Assembly: GCF_003992135.1 (NCBI RefSeq) | Contig: NZ_RQVN01000007.1 | Span: 16,464-80,463 of the forward strand | Length of the DNA: 64,000 nucleotides | Direction: 5' to 3' | From: Veillonella sp. VA142 | GTDB taxonomy: Bacteria; Bacillota; Negativicutes; Veillonellales; Veillonellaceae | Translations under genes and position numbers: made by a program | The notes under the pieces: generated by a model | Told to the model about the DNA's origin: nothing | The model's database searches: none | What the model saw: the letters and a program-made list of their open reading frames with translations, nothing else | Shown here: one piece after another, positions 33,422 through 42,654 of the stretch | Position numbering within the stretch: position 1 is the stretch's first letter | Layout: every line of letters starts with the position of its first letter

Positions 33422-34196
33422 AGAAAAGTTAATTCGATATTTTGAGGCATCTGGTAATGGCGAAGAAGCTAGACGTATGATCGACTTAGCGGAGCAAGTA
33501 CAAGCAGGCAGACCGTATCGTGTGACAGATTTTATGTCCCCTGCGGGCCTTGTCATTGCCGATGCAGTAAAAGCGAATTTCGGTGGTATTGACATCATTT
33601 CCAGTGGGGGCTATGAAGGGGCAGAGCGCCTTCGAGTGGCCTTTGTGGATCCTCACTTTCAAGGTACGGTAGATTTACAAATTGCGGTATTGAAAGTATC
33701 CTGGGATCCACGATTCCGACTGTTGACGCATCGTGATGTGTTGGGCTCTTTAATGGGACTTGGTATTGATCGCACTCATTTTGGCGATATTATCGTCACT
33801 AGTGGTGGTGCTCAAGTGATTGTTGATGCAACGATAGCAGATTTTGTGATTCAAAATTTTACAAAAATTGCTATGGTTACGGTGACAGTATCACGGATGG
33901 AATTGAGTGAATTACAACCGAAAGAAGAAAAAATAAAAGAAGTACGAACTACTGTAGCTTCCATGCGCTTGGATTCCATCGCCTCTTCTGGTTTTAGTAC
34001 ATCTCGTACAAAAGTGGTGGAGGCCATCAAGGCAGGATTAGTACAAGTGAATTGGCAGCCTGCGAAAGGACCAGCGCAAGAAGTGAAAGAAGGAGATGTT
34101 ATCTCCCTTCGCGGGAGAGGTCGTATGCAAATAGAAAGTATTACGGGTACATCTAAAAAAGGACGTATTGGAGTACATCTAAAACGATTTATGTAA
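33411..34196 (+). CDS. YlmH-like S4-domain RNA-binding protein
   Basis: The 261-residue protein has an N-terminal YlmH-type region (TDFMSPAGLVIADAV; GIDIISSGGYEGAERLR) and a C-terminal S4 RNA-binding domain (MRLDSIASSGFSTSRTKVVEAI; LVQVNW). The start is GTG at 33411, inside the end of proC. YlmH-type proteins assist stalled ribosomes or cell division in Firmicutes. It lies directly before divIVA, as in Bacillus. Confidence 0.9.
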   Translation: MKDKEKLIRYFEASGNGEEARRMIDLAEQVQAGRPYRVTDFMSPAGLVIADAVKANFGGIDIISSGGYEGAERLRVAFVDPHFQGTVDLQIAVLKVSWDPRFRLLTHRDVLGSLMGLGIDRTHFGDIIVTSGGAQVIVDATIADFVIQNFTKIAMVTVTVSRMELSELQPKEEKIKEVRTTVASMRLDSIASSGFSTSRTKVVEAIKAGLVQVNWQPAKGPAQEVKEGDVISLRGRGRMQIESITGTSKKGRIGVHLKRFM

Positions 34197-34209
34197 GGAG
34201 GCTGATCCT

Positions 34210-34689
34210 ATGTTAACACCAATGGATATTCATAATAAAGAGTTTGGAAAAAGTATTCGTGGTTTTGACTGCGATGAAGTAAACGAGTTCTTGAATGAAG
34301 TGGTACAAGCCTATGAAATCTTGTATCGCGAAAATCGCGAAATGACTGATAAAGTAGAGCAAATGGAAAAACGTTTGAATCAATACGAATCAACGGAAGA
34401 AACTATGCGCAATACATTGGTACTGGCTCAAGAAACTGGTGAAAACGTAAAAGAGGCAGCTCGTAAAGAAGCTGATTTAATTCTACAAAATGCGGAGCAA
34501 CAACGTAAATTAATCTTAGAAGATGCCAATCGTGCGTTGCGAGAAGCAGAAGCTAAATATGCTACCATTGCGAATGAAATGGCCGTATTCCGTGCAAAAG
34601 TAGAATCAATTTTAACAGCGCAACTACAATTATTAGATGGTATTGCTTTACAGGAAATTACACCTGTACAGACAGAAACAGAAGCATAA
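34210..34689 (+). CDS. divIVA: DivIVA-domain protein
   Basis: The 159-residue protein starts with the DivIVA lipid-binding motif (LTPMDIHNKEFGKSIRGFD, then CDEVNEFLNEVVQAY) and continues as a long coiled coil. DivIVA marks curved membranes at poles and septa. AAGGAGG lies before the ATG. It closes the division cluster. A terminator follows at 34699-34722 (CGGCTTGA/TCAAGCCG). Confidence 0.93.
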   Translation: MLTPMDIHNKEFGKSIRGFDCDEVNEFLNEVVQAYEILYRENREMTDKVEQMEKRLNQYESTEETMRNTLVLAQETGENVKEAARKEADLILQNAEQQRKLILEDANRALREAEAKYATIANEMAVFRAKVESILTAQLQLLDGIALQEITPVQTETEA

Positions 34690-34698
34690 GGTGAATTT

Positions 34699-34723
34699 CG
34701 GCTTGATTATTCAAGCCGTTTTT
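34699..34723 (+). terminator. Terminator between divIVA and the tetrapyrrole operon
   Basis: CGGCTTGA (34699-34706) and TCAAGCCG (34711-34718) with a TTTTT tail end the division operon. Confidence 0.9.
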
Positions 34724-34755
34724 GCCATTGTTAAGAGATATATAAAGGTAGTAGG

Positions 34756-35391
34756 ATGATTACTGTTGGACTTTCACTAAAACATAGACCCTGCCTCGTT
34801 GTAGGCGGTGGAGAGGTGGCCTTACGGCGTATTAAAAAATTAATAGATGAAGAGGCCCAGATTCTGGTGGTGAGTCCTGATGTATTGCCTGACATTGTAA
34901 TATATCAGGAAGAGGGTAAGTTGCAGTGGGTAGCGAAGCCTTATCACTCAGAATATATGGTAGGTCAACAGTTTGTTATCATTGCTACAGATAATCCTGT
35001 TGTGAATGTGCAAGTCATGGAAGATGCACAAGGTGTACAGGCATTCATTAATCGAGCCGATGTAAAGGACGATTCCAATTGGGTGTTCGGTAGTGCTACA
35101 GAGATTGGTGATTTAGAAATTTCCATATTTACTAATCAAGTGAGCCCTCGAGTGAGTCGTTTGCTCAGACAGGATATAGAAAAACGATATGGCATATTAG
35201 CCGATTGGTTACCTCAGATTCGTCTATGGAGAAAAGAATTGCAACATAGATTAGGTACTCCCAAAGAACGAGAGGAGTTTTGGCGTACCTATTTAGGAGA
35301 ATCAGAGTTTATACAGATATTAGAGGGTCAAGGAGACTCAGTGAAGGAGAATATTGTACATGCAATTAATTGTATTAGGACTGAATCATAG
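34756..35391 (+). CDS. Precorrin-2 dehydrogenase/sirohydrochlorin ferrochelatase domain
   Basis: The 211-residue protein matches the N-terminal CysG/Met8 domain: CLVVGGGEVALRRIKKLID binds NAD, and VSPRVSRLLRQDI lies in the middle region. It oxidises precorrin-2 to sirohydrochlorin and may insert iron or cobalt. It ends inside the hemA start (32-base overlap). With the CobA domain encoded three genes on it supplies siroheme, which the reductase at 15258-16445 needs. Confidence 0.88.
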   Translation: MITVGLSLKHRPCLVVGGGEVALRRIKKLIDEEAQILVVSPDVLPDIVIYQEEGKLQWVAKPYHSEYMVGQQFVIIATDNPVVNVQVMEDAQGVQAFINRADVKDDSNWVFGSATEIGDLEISIFTNQVSPRVSRLLRQDIEKRYGILADWLPQIRLWRKELQHRLGTPKEREEFWRTYLGESEFIQILEGQGDSVKENIVHAINCIRTES

Positions 35392-36646
35392 AAGTGCTCC
35401 TGTAGAAGTGCGCGAAAAGTTTTCTTTTTCTAAAGAAGATTTGGATTATGCTATGGATCATATCTATGCTCATGAAGAGGTCGAGGAATGCGTCCTCTTA
35501 TCGACGTGCAATCGTACTGAACTCTATGTTGTCCTTGATGATGTAGAGAATATAAAAGAATATATGATACGTTTACTACTACATTTAAAAGGTGAAACAA
35601 GTGTAAGCGTAAATGAGAAATGGTTCTTCCTTCATGAAGGAAAAGATTGTATTTCTCATTTATTTAGAGTGGCAGCTAGTTTAGATTCTCTTGTTTTGGG
35701 AGAAGGTCAAATTTTGAGTCAATTAAAGATGGCCTATATCTCTTCCTATAGTAAGGGGCTAACAGCATCAGTATTTAATATTATTTTCCAAAAAGCTATT
35801 GCTGTAGGCAAACGTGTACGGACCTTGACAGGCATTGCGAATACGCCGGTTTCTGTAAGTTATACAGCGGTGAACTTAGCAGAAGATAGCTTAGATATCC
35901 CTATCAATGAGGCGAAGGTTCTTATTTTAGGCGCTGGTCAAATGAGTGAATTGACAGCTCGTCATTTGCAAGCTAAAGGTGTAAAAAGTATGTTTGTGTC
36001 CAATCGGACGCTTAAAACAGCGGAAGAATTGGCTAAGCAATTTAATGGTAAAGCAGTAGCCTTTAGCCATTTTGTGGAAGAAGCAAAAACAGCAGATATT
36101 ATTATTACTTCTACAGGGGCTCCTCATTACGTGATTGAACGGGAAGAGGCGGAAGAAATCATGGAAGATAGAGGTAATAAACCGATTGTCATGATTGATA
36201 TTGCTGTGCCTCGTGATATCAATCCAGATGTAACAGATATTCCAGGTGTGTATTTGTTTAACATTGATGCGTTGGAAAGTGTAGTGGAGGCGAATAAGCA
36301 TCAACGAGAAGAGGAAGCTCGTAAGGCAGAGCCTATGTTAGAAGAAGCTTTACAAGAAATTGAAGAAAAATTACGATATTTATCAGTCCGTCCAATTATG
36401 GTTTTACTCAGTGAAAAAGCAGAAGCAATTCGTAAACGCGAAGTGCATCGAGCGATGGCAAAATTACCAGATGCTACAGAGCGAGAACGAAAAATTATTA
36501 ACAATATGTCACGGATGTTGGTGCGTAAATTATTGCGGGATCCAATGATTCATTTTGGTGAAGTAGCGGGTAAAGAAAAAGAACGGGATTATTGGAAATT
36601 ATTCCAAGATATGTTTGCTCTAGAAGTGGAGGACGATGCACTATGA
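35360..36646 (+). CDS. hemA: Glutamyl-tRNA reductase
   Basis: The 428-residue enzyme has MQLIVLGLNHRSAPVEVREK, the catalytic Cys50 in STCNRTELY, VLGEGQILSQLK and an NADPH-binding GAGQMSELTARHL. It starts the C5 pathway of tetrapyrroles. ATG at 35360 follows AAGGAG. The gene overlaps the upstream stop by 32 bases and overlaps hemC by an ATGA. Confidence 0.96.
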   Translation: MQLIVLGLNHRSAPVEVREKFSFSKEDLDYAMDHIYAHEEVEECVLLSTCNRTELYVVLDDVENIKEYMIRLLLHLKGETSVSVNEKWFFLHEGKDCISHLFRVAASLDSLVLGEGQILSQLKMAYISSYSKGLTASVFNIIFQKAIAVGKRVRTLTGIANTPVSVSYTAVNLAEDSLDIPINEAKVLILGAGQMSELTARHLQAKGVKSMFVSNRTLKTAEELAKQFNGKAVAFSHFVEEAKTADIIITSTGAPHYVIEREEAEEIMEDRGNKPIVMIDIAVPRDINPDVTDIPGVYLFNIDALESVVEANKHQREEEARKAEPMLEEALQEIEEKLRYLSVRPIMVLLSEKAEAIRKREVHRAMAKLPDATERERKIINNMSRMLVRKLLRDPMIHFGEVAGKEKERDYWKLFQDMFALEVEDDAL

Positions 36647-37581
36647 GAGACATTATTCGTATAGGCACGCGTAGCAGTGCTCTTGCTTTATGGCAAGCTA
36701 ATTATGTAGCCGATATATTGCGCAAATATTACCCTTCATGTAAGGTGGAATTAGTTCATCACAGCACAAAAGGTGATCGTATTTTAGAAAAACCATTGGC
36801 TGAAATTGGTGGAAAAGGTTTATTTACAGAAGAACTTGAAGCCTCTATGCGGGATGGTAGCATTGATTTAGCCGTACACAGTTTGAAAGATATGCCAACG
36901 GAATTGCCAGAGGATTTAGTACTAGGTGCTATCACAGAGCGTGAAACACCATGTGATGCGTTGGTATCTCCGAAGTATAAAACATTGGATCAGCTGCCAC
37001 ATGGTGCTAAGGTAGGGACAAGTAGTTTACGCCGTCAAGCACAATTATTGAATCAACGTCCTGATTTGCAGATTTCTGTACTTCGTGGAAATGTGCAAAC
37101 GCGATTGAACAAATTAGAAACAGAAAACTTTGATGCTATTGTATTAGCAGAAGCAGGTTTAAAACGGTTGGGCTTGGAGTCTGTTATTACGCAGACTTTC
37201 ACCAGCGATGAAATGATTCCAGCTGTGGGTCAAGGGGCATTAGGTATTGAATGTCGTAAGAATGATACAGAAATGCTAGATATGTTGTCTGTATTACATG
37301 ATGAAAATACCATGTGGGCCACTCGTGGAGAACGTAGTTTCCTTCGTCAACTTGAAGGTGGTTGCCAAGTACCGATGGGCGTACATGGGACGATTTATAA
37401 AGGACAATTGACGTTGAAAGCTATCATTGCTTCTTTAGATGGAAAAAATTGTTTTGAAGGTGAATTGTCAGGACCAAAAGAAAAAGCAGATATGTTAGGT
37501 CGTAATTTGGCGAAAGCTCTCTATGAAGAAGGGGGCAAAGCTATCATTGATGATTTGGTAGAAAGAGGAGTATTGAAATGA
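36643..37581 (+). CDS. hemC: Porphobilinogen deaminase
   Basis: The 312-residue enzyme begins IIRIGTRSSALALWQANYV, has SLRRQAQLL and GNVQTRLNKL, and the dipyrromethane cofactor cysteine in GGCQVPMG. It makes hydroxymethylbilane. The start overlaps hemA (ATGA at 36643-36646). ATGA overlap also couples it to the next gene. Confidence 0.96.
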   Translation: MRDIIRIGTRSSALALWQANYVADILRKYYPSCKVELVHHSTKGDRILEKPLAEIGGKGLFTEELEASMRDGSIDLAVHSLKDMPTELPEDLVLGAITERETPCDALVSPKYKTLDQLPHGAKVGTSSLRRQAQLLNQRPDLQISVLRGNVQTRLNKLETENFDAIVLAEAGLKRLGLESVITQTFTSDEMIPAVGQGALGIECRKNDTEMLDMLSVLHDENTMWATRGERSFLRQLEGGCQVPMGVHGTIYKGQLTLKAIIASLDGKNCFEGELSGPKEKADMLGRNLAKALYEEGGKAIIDDLVERGVLK

Positions 37582-39113
37582 CAGGCATTGTATATTTAAT
37601 TGGTGCCGGACCGGGCGATCATAAGTTAATCACTCTGAAAGGTAAGGAATGTATTGAAAAAGCAGATGTTATCGTCTATGATTACTTAGCGGATGCTCAT
37701 TTCTTGTCCTATGCGAAAGAAGGAGCAGAGATTATTTATGCTGGCAAAAAAAGCAACAATCATACGATGCACCAATGGGAAATCAACGATCTTCTCGTAA
37801 AATACGGGTTAGAGGGAAAAGTAGTAGCTCGTTTAAAAGGGGGAGACCCTCTAGTATTTGGCCGTGGTGGTGAAGAAGCGTTAGCTTTGGTAGAGGCAGG
37901 AGTGCCATTTGAATTTGTACCAGGTATTACATCAGGTATTTCGGCGCCAGCCTATGCAGGAATTCCTGTGACACAACGGGCTATGGCTACGTCCTTTGCT
38001 ATCGTCACAGGTCATGAAGATCCAACAAAACCAGAATCTGGTATGAACTGGGAAGGCTTAGCAAAATCTGTGGATACTATTTCCTTTGTGATGGGTATCT
38101 CTAATCTGCCGAATATTGCGAATAATTTAATTAAATACGGTCGCCCTAAGGAAACTCCAGTGGCAGTTATCCGTTGGGGGACGAAACCAATTCAAGAAAC
38201 AGTGGTATCTACGTTGGAACATGTAGTAGAAGATGTAGAAAAAGCACAGTTGAAAGCACCAGCCATCGTCATCGTTGGGGAAGTAGTATCTTTGCGGGAG
38301 CAATTACGTTGGTTTGATAATAAACCGTTATTTGGTAAAACAATCGTTGTCACACGAGCTCGTAGTAAAGCTAGTGCCTTATCAGAACGCTTGCTAGAGT
38401 TAGGAGCTAATGTCATTGAGGCATCTGCCATCAAAACACAAGCCTTGCTTCGTACAGAGGAGATGGATGTGACATACGATAGCCTATCTTCCTACGATGG
38501 ATTAATTTTCACTTCTGCTGAAGGAGTACGATTCTTCTTTGACGGTTTATTAGACCGTGATTTAGATAGTCGTGCTTTAGGTTCTATGAAAGTATGTGCT
38601 ATCGGCAGTGCTACTGCGAAGTCCTTATTAGACCGTGGGATTCGTGCTGATATTGTGCCACCAAATTACCAAGCGGAATCAGTGGTAGAAACGATTACTG
38701 CTGAACAAGGTCGTGTGTGGCCAAATCGTGAGTTACGTAACTTACGTTTCGTGTTAGTACAACCAAAAGTAGCGCGCGATGTAATTTATAAGGGACTTTC
38801 ACAGGCAGGATGCGATGTGACAGTGTTGCGTTTGTATGAAACAGTACAAGATACGTCCCATAAAGAATATTTAGAAGAAGCACTACGTGCAGGAGAGGTG
38901 GACTATATTACGTTCACAAGTTCTTCTACGGTAACCAATACAAAAGATATGCTCGGCCCTGATGCGGTGAGCTTGTTAGGGAATACAAAAGTTGTCTGCA
39001 TTGGACCGATTACAGGGGCTACTTGCGTAGAAGAAGGGATTCAACCAACTTTAATTGGGGAAACGTTCACAATCCCTGCGATGGTGGACTTAATCTTGAA
39101 TGATTGCAAATAG
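37578..39113 (+). CDS. CobA-HemD fusion: uroporphyrinogen-III methyltransferase and synthase
   Basis: The 511-residue protein joins two enzymes. Residues 1-245 are the SAM-dependent methyltransferase (GAGPGDHKLITLKGKECIEKAD; RLKGGDPLVFGRGGEE; PGITSGISAPAYAGIPVTQR). Residues 255-511 are uroporphyrinogen-III synthase (KTIVVTRARSKASALSERL, FTSAEGVRFFFDG, FTSSSTVTN). The product is precorrin-2, the common branch point to siroheme and cobalamin. This fusion is common in Firmicutes. Its start overlaps hemC. Confidence 0.94.
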   Translation: MTGIVYLIGAGPGDHKLITLKGKECIEKADVIVYDYLADAHFLSYAKEGAEIIYAGKKSNNHTMHQWEINDLLVKYGLEGKVVARLKGGDPLVFGRGGEEALALVEAGVPFEFVPGITSGISAPAYAGIPVTQRAMATSFAIVTGHEDPTKPESGMNWEGLAKSVDTISFVMGISNLPNIANNLIKYGRPKETPVAVIRWGTKPIQETVVSTLEHVVEDVEKAQLKAPAIVIVGEVVSLREQLRWFDNKPLFGKTIVVTRARSKASALSERLLELGANVIEASAIKTQALLRTEEMDVTYDSLSSYDGLIFTSAEGVRFFFDGLLDRDLDSRALGSMKVCAIGSATAKSLLDRGIRADIVPPNYQAESVVETITAEQGRVWPNRELRNLRFVLVQPKVARDVIYKGLSQAGCDVTVLRLYETVQDTSHKEYLEEALRAGEVDYITFTSSSTVTNTKDMLGPDAVSLLGNTKVVCIGPITGATCVEEGIQPTLIGETFTIPAMVDLILNDCK

Positions 39114-39126
39114 AAAGAGGCACAAT

Positions 39127-40101
39127 ATGGAATTACGAAATCGACCAAGACGATTGCGCATCAACCCAGCCATGCGTGCGTTGGTTCGTGAAACAACATT
39201 ACAAGTAGATGATTTAATTTATCCTATATTTATTGTTCCAGGAACAGCGGTTAAAGAAGAAATTTCTTCCTTACCAGGACAATATCATGTGTCCGTGGAC
39301 GAAGCTGTGAAATTGGCAAAAGAAGCCTATGACCTAGGTATCAAGGGTGTCGAAATTTTCGGTATACCTACCTACAAAGATGAAGATGGTTCTTCTGCGT
39401 GGGATATGGAACAACCGGTACAACAAGCGATTATGGCGATCCGTAAGGAAGTGCCAGACTTGATTGTGATTTCCGATGTATGCTTATGCCAATACACATC
39501 CACAGGCCATTGCGGTCATGTGGAACATCATGAAGTTATTAACGATGCTACCTTACCATTGTTGTGCAATGTGGCGGTGAGCCATGCAAAAGCGGGTGCT
39601 CATATGGTGGCGCCATCGGACATGATGGACGGACGTATCGCTGCGATCCGTGAAGCTTTAGATGCAGAGGGATTTAGCCATGTATCGATTATGAGTTATG
39701 CGGCAAAATATGCGTCCGCTTATTATGGACCATTCCGTGATGCGGTCCATTCTGCACCGGGATTTGGGGACCGTAAAGGATACCAAATGGATGAAGCGAA
39801 CCGCTTAGAAGCTTTGCGTGAAGTGGAACAAGACATCATCGAAGGGGCTGACATCATTATGATTAAGCCGGCTCTATCCTATTTGGATATCGTTCGTGAA
39901 GTGCGAGACAATTTTGATTGTCCATTAGCTGCGTACAATGTTAGCGGTGAGTATGCCATGATTAAAACCGCAGCGGCAGCAGGTTTGGTAGATGAAAAAC
40001 GCATTACCTTAGAAACATTGCTATCCATGAAACGAGCAGGGGCAAAGATGATCATTACCTACCATGCCCTGGATGTGGCACGTTGGCTACAAGAAAAATG
40101 A
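39127..40101 (+). CDS. hemB: Delta-aminolevulinic acid dehydratase
   Basis: The 324-residue enzyme has RPRRLRINPAMRALVRE at the start, zinc-site cysteines CLCQYTSTGHCGH, the Schiff-base lysines in SYAAKYAS and IMIKPA, and YNVSGEYAM. It joins two aminolevulinates into porphobilinogen. ATG at 39127 follows AAAGAGG; 39100 lies inside the previous gene. Confidence 0.96.
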   Translation: MELRNRPRRLRINPAMRALVRETTLQVDDLIYPIFIVPGTAVKEEISSLPGQYHVSVDEAVKLAKEAYDLGIKGVEIFGIPTYKDEDGSSAWDMEQPVQQAIMAIRKEVPDLIVISDVCLCQYTSTGHCGHVEHHEVINDATLPLLCNVAVSHAKAGAHMVAPSDMMDGRIAAIREALDAEGFSHVSIMSYAAKYASAYYGPFRDAVHSAPGFGDRKGYQMDEANRLEALREVEQDIIEGADIIMIKPALSYLDIVREVRDNFDCPLAAYNVSGEYAMIKTAAAAGLVDEKRITLETLLSMKRAGAKMIITYHALDVARWLQEK

Positions 40102-40122
40102 TGTGGGAGTATAGGAGCCATT

Positions 40123-41418
40123 ATGTTTAGTTTAGAAAAATCAAAACAAGCCTTTGCTGAGGCTCGTACATATATGCCGGGTGGCGTGAACAGTCCTGTT
40201 CGCTCCTACCGCAGTGTGGGGGGCAATCCCCCTTTCATTAGTTCTGCCAGCGGATCTCGCATTTACGATATTGATGGCAATGAGTACATTGATTACGTAT
40301 TGTCTTGGGGCCCTATGATTTTAGGTCATGCGAATCCTGAAATTGTGGCATCCATTTTGGAGGCTATCCCTCGTGGCACTAGCTATGGAGCGCCAACACT
40401 GCTAGAAACAGAAGTAGCGAAGAAAATTCAAGCTTTCTATCCGTCGATGGAAATGGTGCGCATGGTAAATTCCGGTACGGAATCTACCATGAGTGCATTG
40501 CGTTTGGCTCGTGGCTATACAGGTCGTGATAAAATTGTAAAATTCATCGGCTGTTACCATGGTCATAGCGATAGCTTGTTGGTGAAAGCTGGATCTGGAT
40601 TAGCTACCTTTGGTGTGCCTGACAGCCCAGGTGTGCCAACTGGTGTGGCAGGAGATACGATTACATTGCCATACAATGATCCTGATGCAGTTCGTCAATT
40701 GTTTGCTACTCATGGTAAAAGTATTGCTGCTATCATCGTAGAACCAGTGGCAGGTAATATGGGCTGTGTACCTCCTGTGGAAGGATTCTTGGAAACCTTG
40801 CGTGAAGTAACGACAGAGCACGGTGCAGTTCTTATCTTTGATGAAGTGATGTGCGGATTCCGTTCCAGTTCTGGAGGGGCTCAAAAATATTACAATGTCA
40901 TCCCAGATTTAACATGCTTAGGTAAAATTGTAGGTGGTGGTTTGCCGATGGCTGTGTTCGGTGGGAAGAAAGAGATTATGTCTGCCGTTGCTCCATCTGG
41001 CCCTGTATACCAAGCAGGCACCTTAAGTGGCAATCCGGTAGCCATGGCGGCAGGTCTTGCCACATTGATGATGTTGCAAAAAAATCCAACTGCCTTTCGT
41101 CAAGTCGAGGAATCTACAGAACTGCTTTGCCAAGGCTTAGAAGTGGCGGCAAAAGAAGTAGGCGTACCTGTGGTGGTGCAACGTGTGGGCTCCATGTTTA
41201 CCCTGTTTTTCACAGACAAAGCGGTGCATAACTTTGATGATGCTAGCGCTTGCGATATGGAAGCATTCAAAACGTTCTTCCACTACAACTTGGAACACGG
41301 TATCTATTACGCAGCCAGCCAATATGAAAGTAACTTCTTGTCCACACGCCACAGCGAGCAAGACTTGGCATACACATTGCAAATTGCAAAAGAAGCGTTT
41401 CAGGCAATTAAAGGATAA
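40123..41418 (+). CDS. hemL: Glutamate-1-semialdehyde 2,1-aminomutase
   Basis: The 431-residue PLP enzyme has GGVNSPVRSY, SGTESTMSALRLARGYTGR, PLP Lys near residue 268 in GKIVGGGLPMAVFGG, and LSGNPVAMAAGLAT. It turns glutamate semialdehyde into aminolevulinate. It closes the tetrapyrrole operon; hemE and later heme genes are not here, so the window supports precorrin-2 but not full heme. Confidence 0.96.
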   Translation: MFSLEKSKQAFAEARTYMPGGVNSPVRSYRSVGGNPPFISSASGSRIYDIDGNEYIDYVLSWGPMILGHANPEIVASILEAIPRGTSYGAPTLLETEVAKKIQAFYPSMEMVRMVNSGTESTMSALRLARGYTGRDKIVKFIGCYHGHSDSLLVKAGSGLATFGVPDSPGVPTGVAGDTITLPYNDPDAVRQLFATHGKSIAAIIVEPVAGNMGCVPPVEGFLETLREVTTEHGAVLIFDEVMCGFRSSSGGAQKYYNVIPDLTCLGKIVGGGLPMAVFGGKKEIMSAVAPSGPVYQAGTLSGNPVAMAAGLATLMMLQKNPTAFRQVEESTELLCQGLEVAAKEVGVPVVVQRVGSMFTLFFTDKAVHNFDDASACDMEAFKTFFHYNLEHGIYYAASQYESNFLSTRHSEQDLAYTLQIAKEAFQAIKG

Positions 41419-41479
41419 TACGAGTATTAACCTTTCTTATGGTGCGTCAATTATTTAACAGAATACATGTATGAATAGA

Positions 41480-41545
41480 AATGCCATACACATCGAAACT
41501 AATCTATGTTAAACTAGATGGTAGAGAGTGTATGGCATTCTTTAT
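41480..41545 (+). terminator. Hairpin terminator after hemL
   Basis: Arms AATGCCATACAC (41480-41491) and GTGTATGGCATT (41528-41539) close a 36-base loop that has its own ATCTA/TAGAT pair. CTTTATTG follows. The remaining gap to 41656 holds no gene. Confidence 0.8.
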
Positions 41546-41656
41546 TGTGTATATGCCATATGTACGTAGGTCTTATACTGGCCCTATGAGATATGTATGT
41601 ACTAAATAAGATTGCCTGAAATATATATGTAATAGTTTATACTTGGAGGTGTAACA

Positions 41657-42472
41657 ATGAGCGTGTTACTTTCACCTAAAGAATTACAAGAGCAATTAGA
41701 TACAGTTGTTGTGTTAGATGCACGTGGCTTTGATGCCTATGCAGCGGCCCACATTCCGGACGCCTTTGCCATCGATATGGACGCACACATGAGTGGTCCT
41801 TTAGGGACACACGGTGGTCGTCATCCCTTACCAGATATGTCCGTATTAGCAAAACGATTGAGTGAATGCGGTGTGACCATGGATTCACACATTGTGGTGT
41901 ACGATGCGTGGATTTCCTTTGCAGGTCGGTTGCGATTCTTGCTACTATACATGGGTTTTACCAAAGTGAAAGTCTTAGCTGGTGGCATTGAGCGTTGGCA
42001 CCGTGAAGGATATCCATTGACCCAAGAGGAGACCCCAACTGTAGCAGCTCCAAAACCGTTGGAGTATACTTTGCAAGACCGTTTACTCATGCATCGTGAT
42101 GAAGTTTTACAAGCTAGTGAATCTGGTAGTCATGTCATCATCGACGCACGGGCCCCACAACGGTATGATGGCTCTGTAGTGGATACCATGGATGGCATGA
42201 CAGGTCATATCCCAGGGGCGATTAATCATTTCTACGAATGGGGATTTACCGCTGATGGTCTACGTCCAGTTTCAGAATTAAAACAAGCCTATGGTGATTT
42301 AGCCAAGGTGGAGAAACCTATCGTCACCTATTGTGGATCTGGAGTGACCGCGGCGAACTTGATGATTGCCTTTGCTGAAATCGGTGTAGAACCATCCATG
42401 TACCTAGGCAGCTCTAGTGATTGGGTGACTTATGAAGGATTCCCGCTAGAGACGGGTGTGAATACATTGTAA
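41657..42472 (+). CDS. Two-domain rhodanese sulfurtransferase
   Basis: The 271-residue protein carries two rhodanese domains. The first (residues 1-130) lacks the catalytic Cys (YDAWISFAGRLRF in that place). The second has the active Cys226 in TYCGSGVTAAN. It transfers sulfur from thiosulfate or mercaptopyruvate to thiol acceptors in the cytoplasm. GGAGG precedes the ATG. The CGSGVTA loop has seven residues, like thiosulfate sulfurtransferases. Confidence 0.92.
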   Translation: MSVLLSPKELQEQLDTVVVLDARGFDAYAAAHIPDAFAIDMDAHMSGPLGTHGGRHPLPDMSVLAKRLSECGVTMDSHIVVYDAWISFAGRLRFLLLYMGFTKVKVLAGGIERWHREGYPLTQEETPTVAAPKPLEYTLQDRLLMHRDEVLQASESGSHVIIDARAPQRYDGSVVDTMDGMTGHIPGAINHFYEWGFTADGLRPVSELKQAYGDLAKVEKPIVTYCGSGVTAANLMIAFAEIGVEPSMYLGSSSDWVTYEGFPLETGVNTL

Positions 42473-42476
42473 ATAT

Positions 42477-42513
42477 AAAACAGAGGCCTTTGGAATAAGA
42501 CCTCTGTTTTGTT
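42477..42513. terminator. Bidirectional terminator after the rhodanese gene
   Basis: AAAACAGAGG (42477-42486) and CCTCTGTTTT (42501-42510) around a 14-base loop separate it from the leftward MFS gene. Confidence 0.9.
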
Positions 42514-42654
42514 ATATTGCATTTATTTTTTAATAGTTTCTTGCAGGTGCGCCCTTATGAGTATATATTGTATGGCAGATACTAAGTAGTAAAGAGCTCA
42601 TATAATGCGGAGTATATAGTGTTTCAAAATATACAGTATTTTACAGGAATGTAA

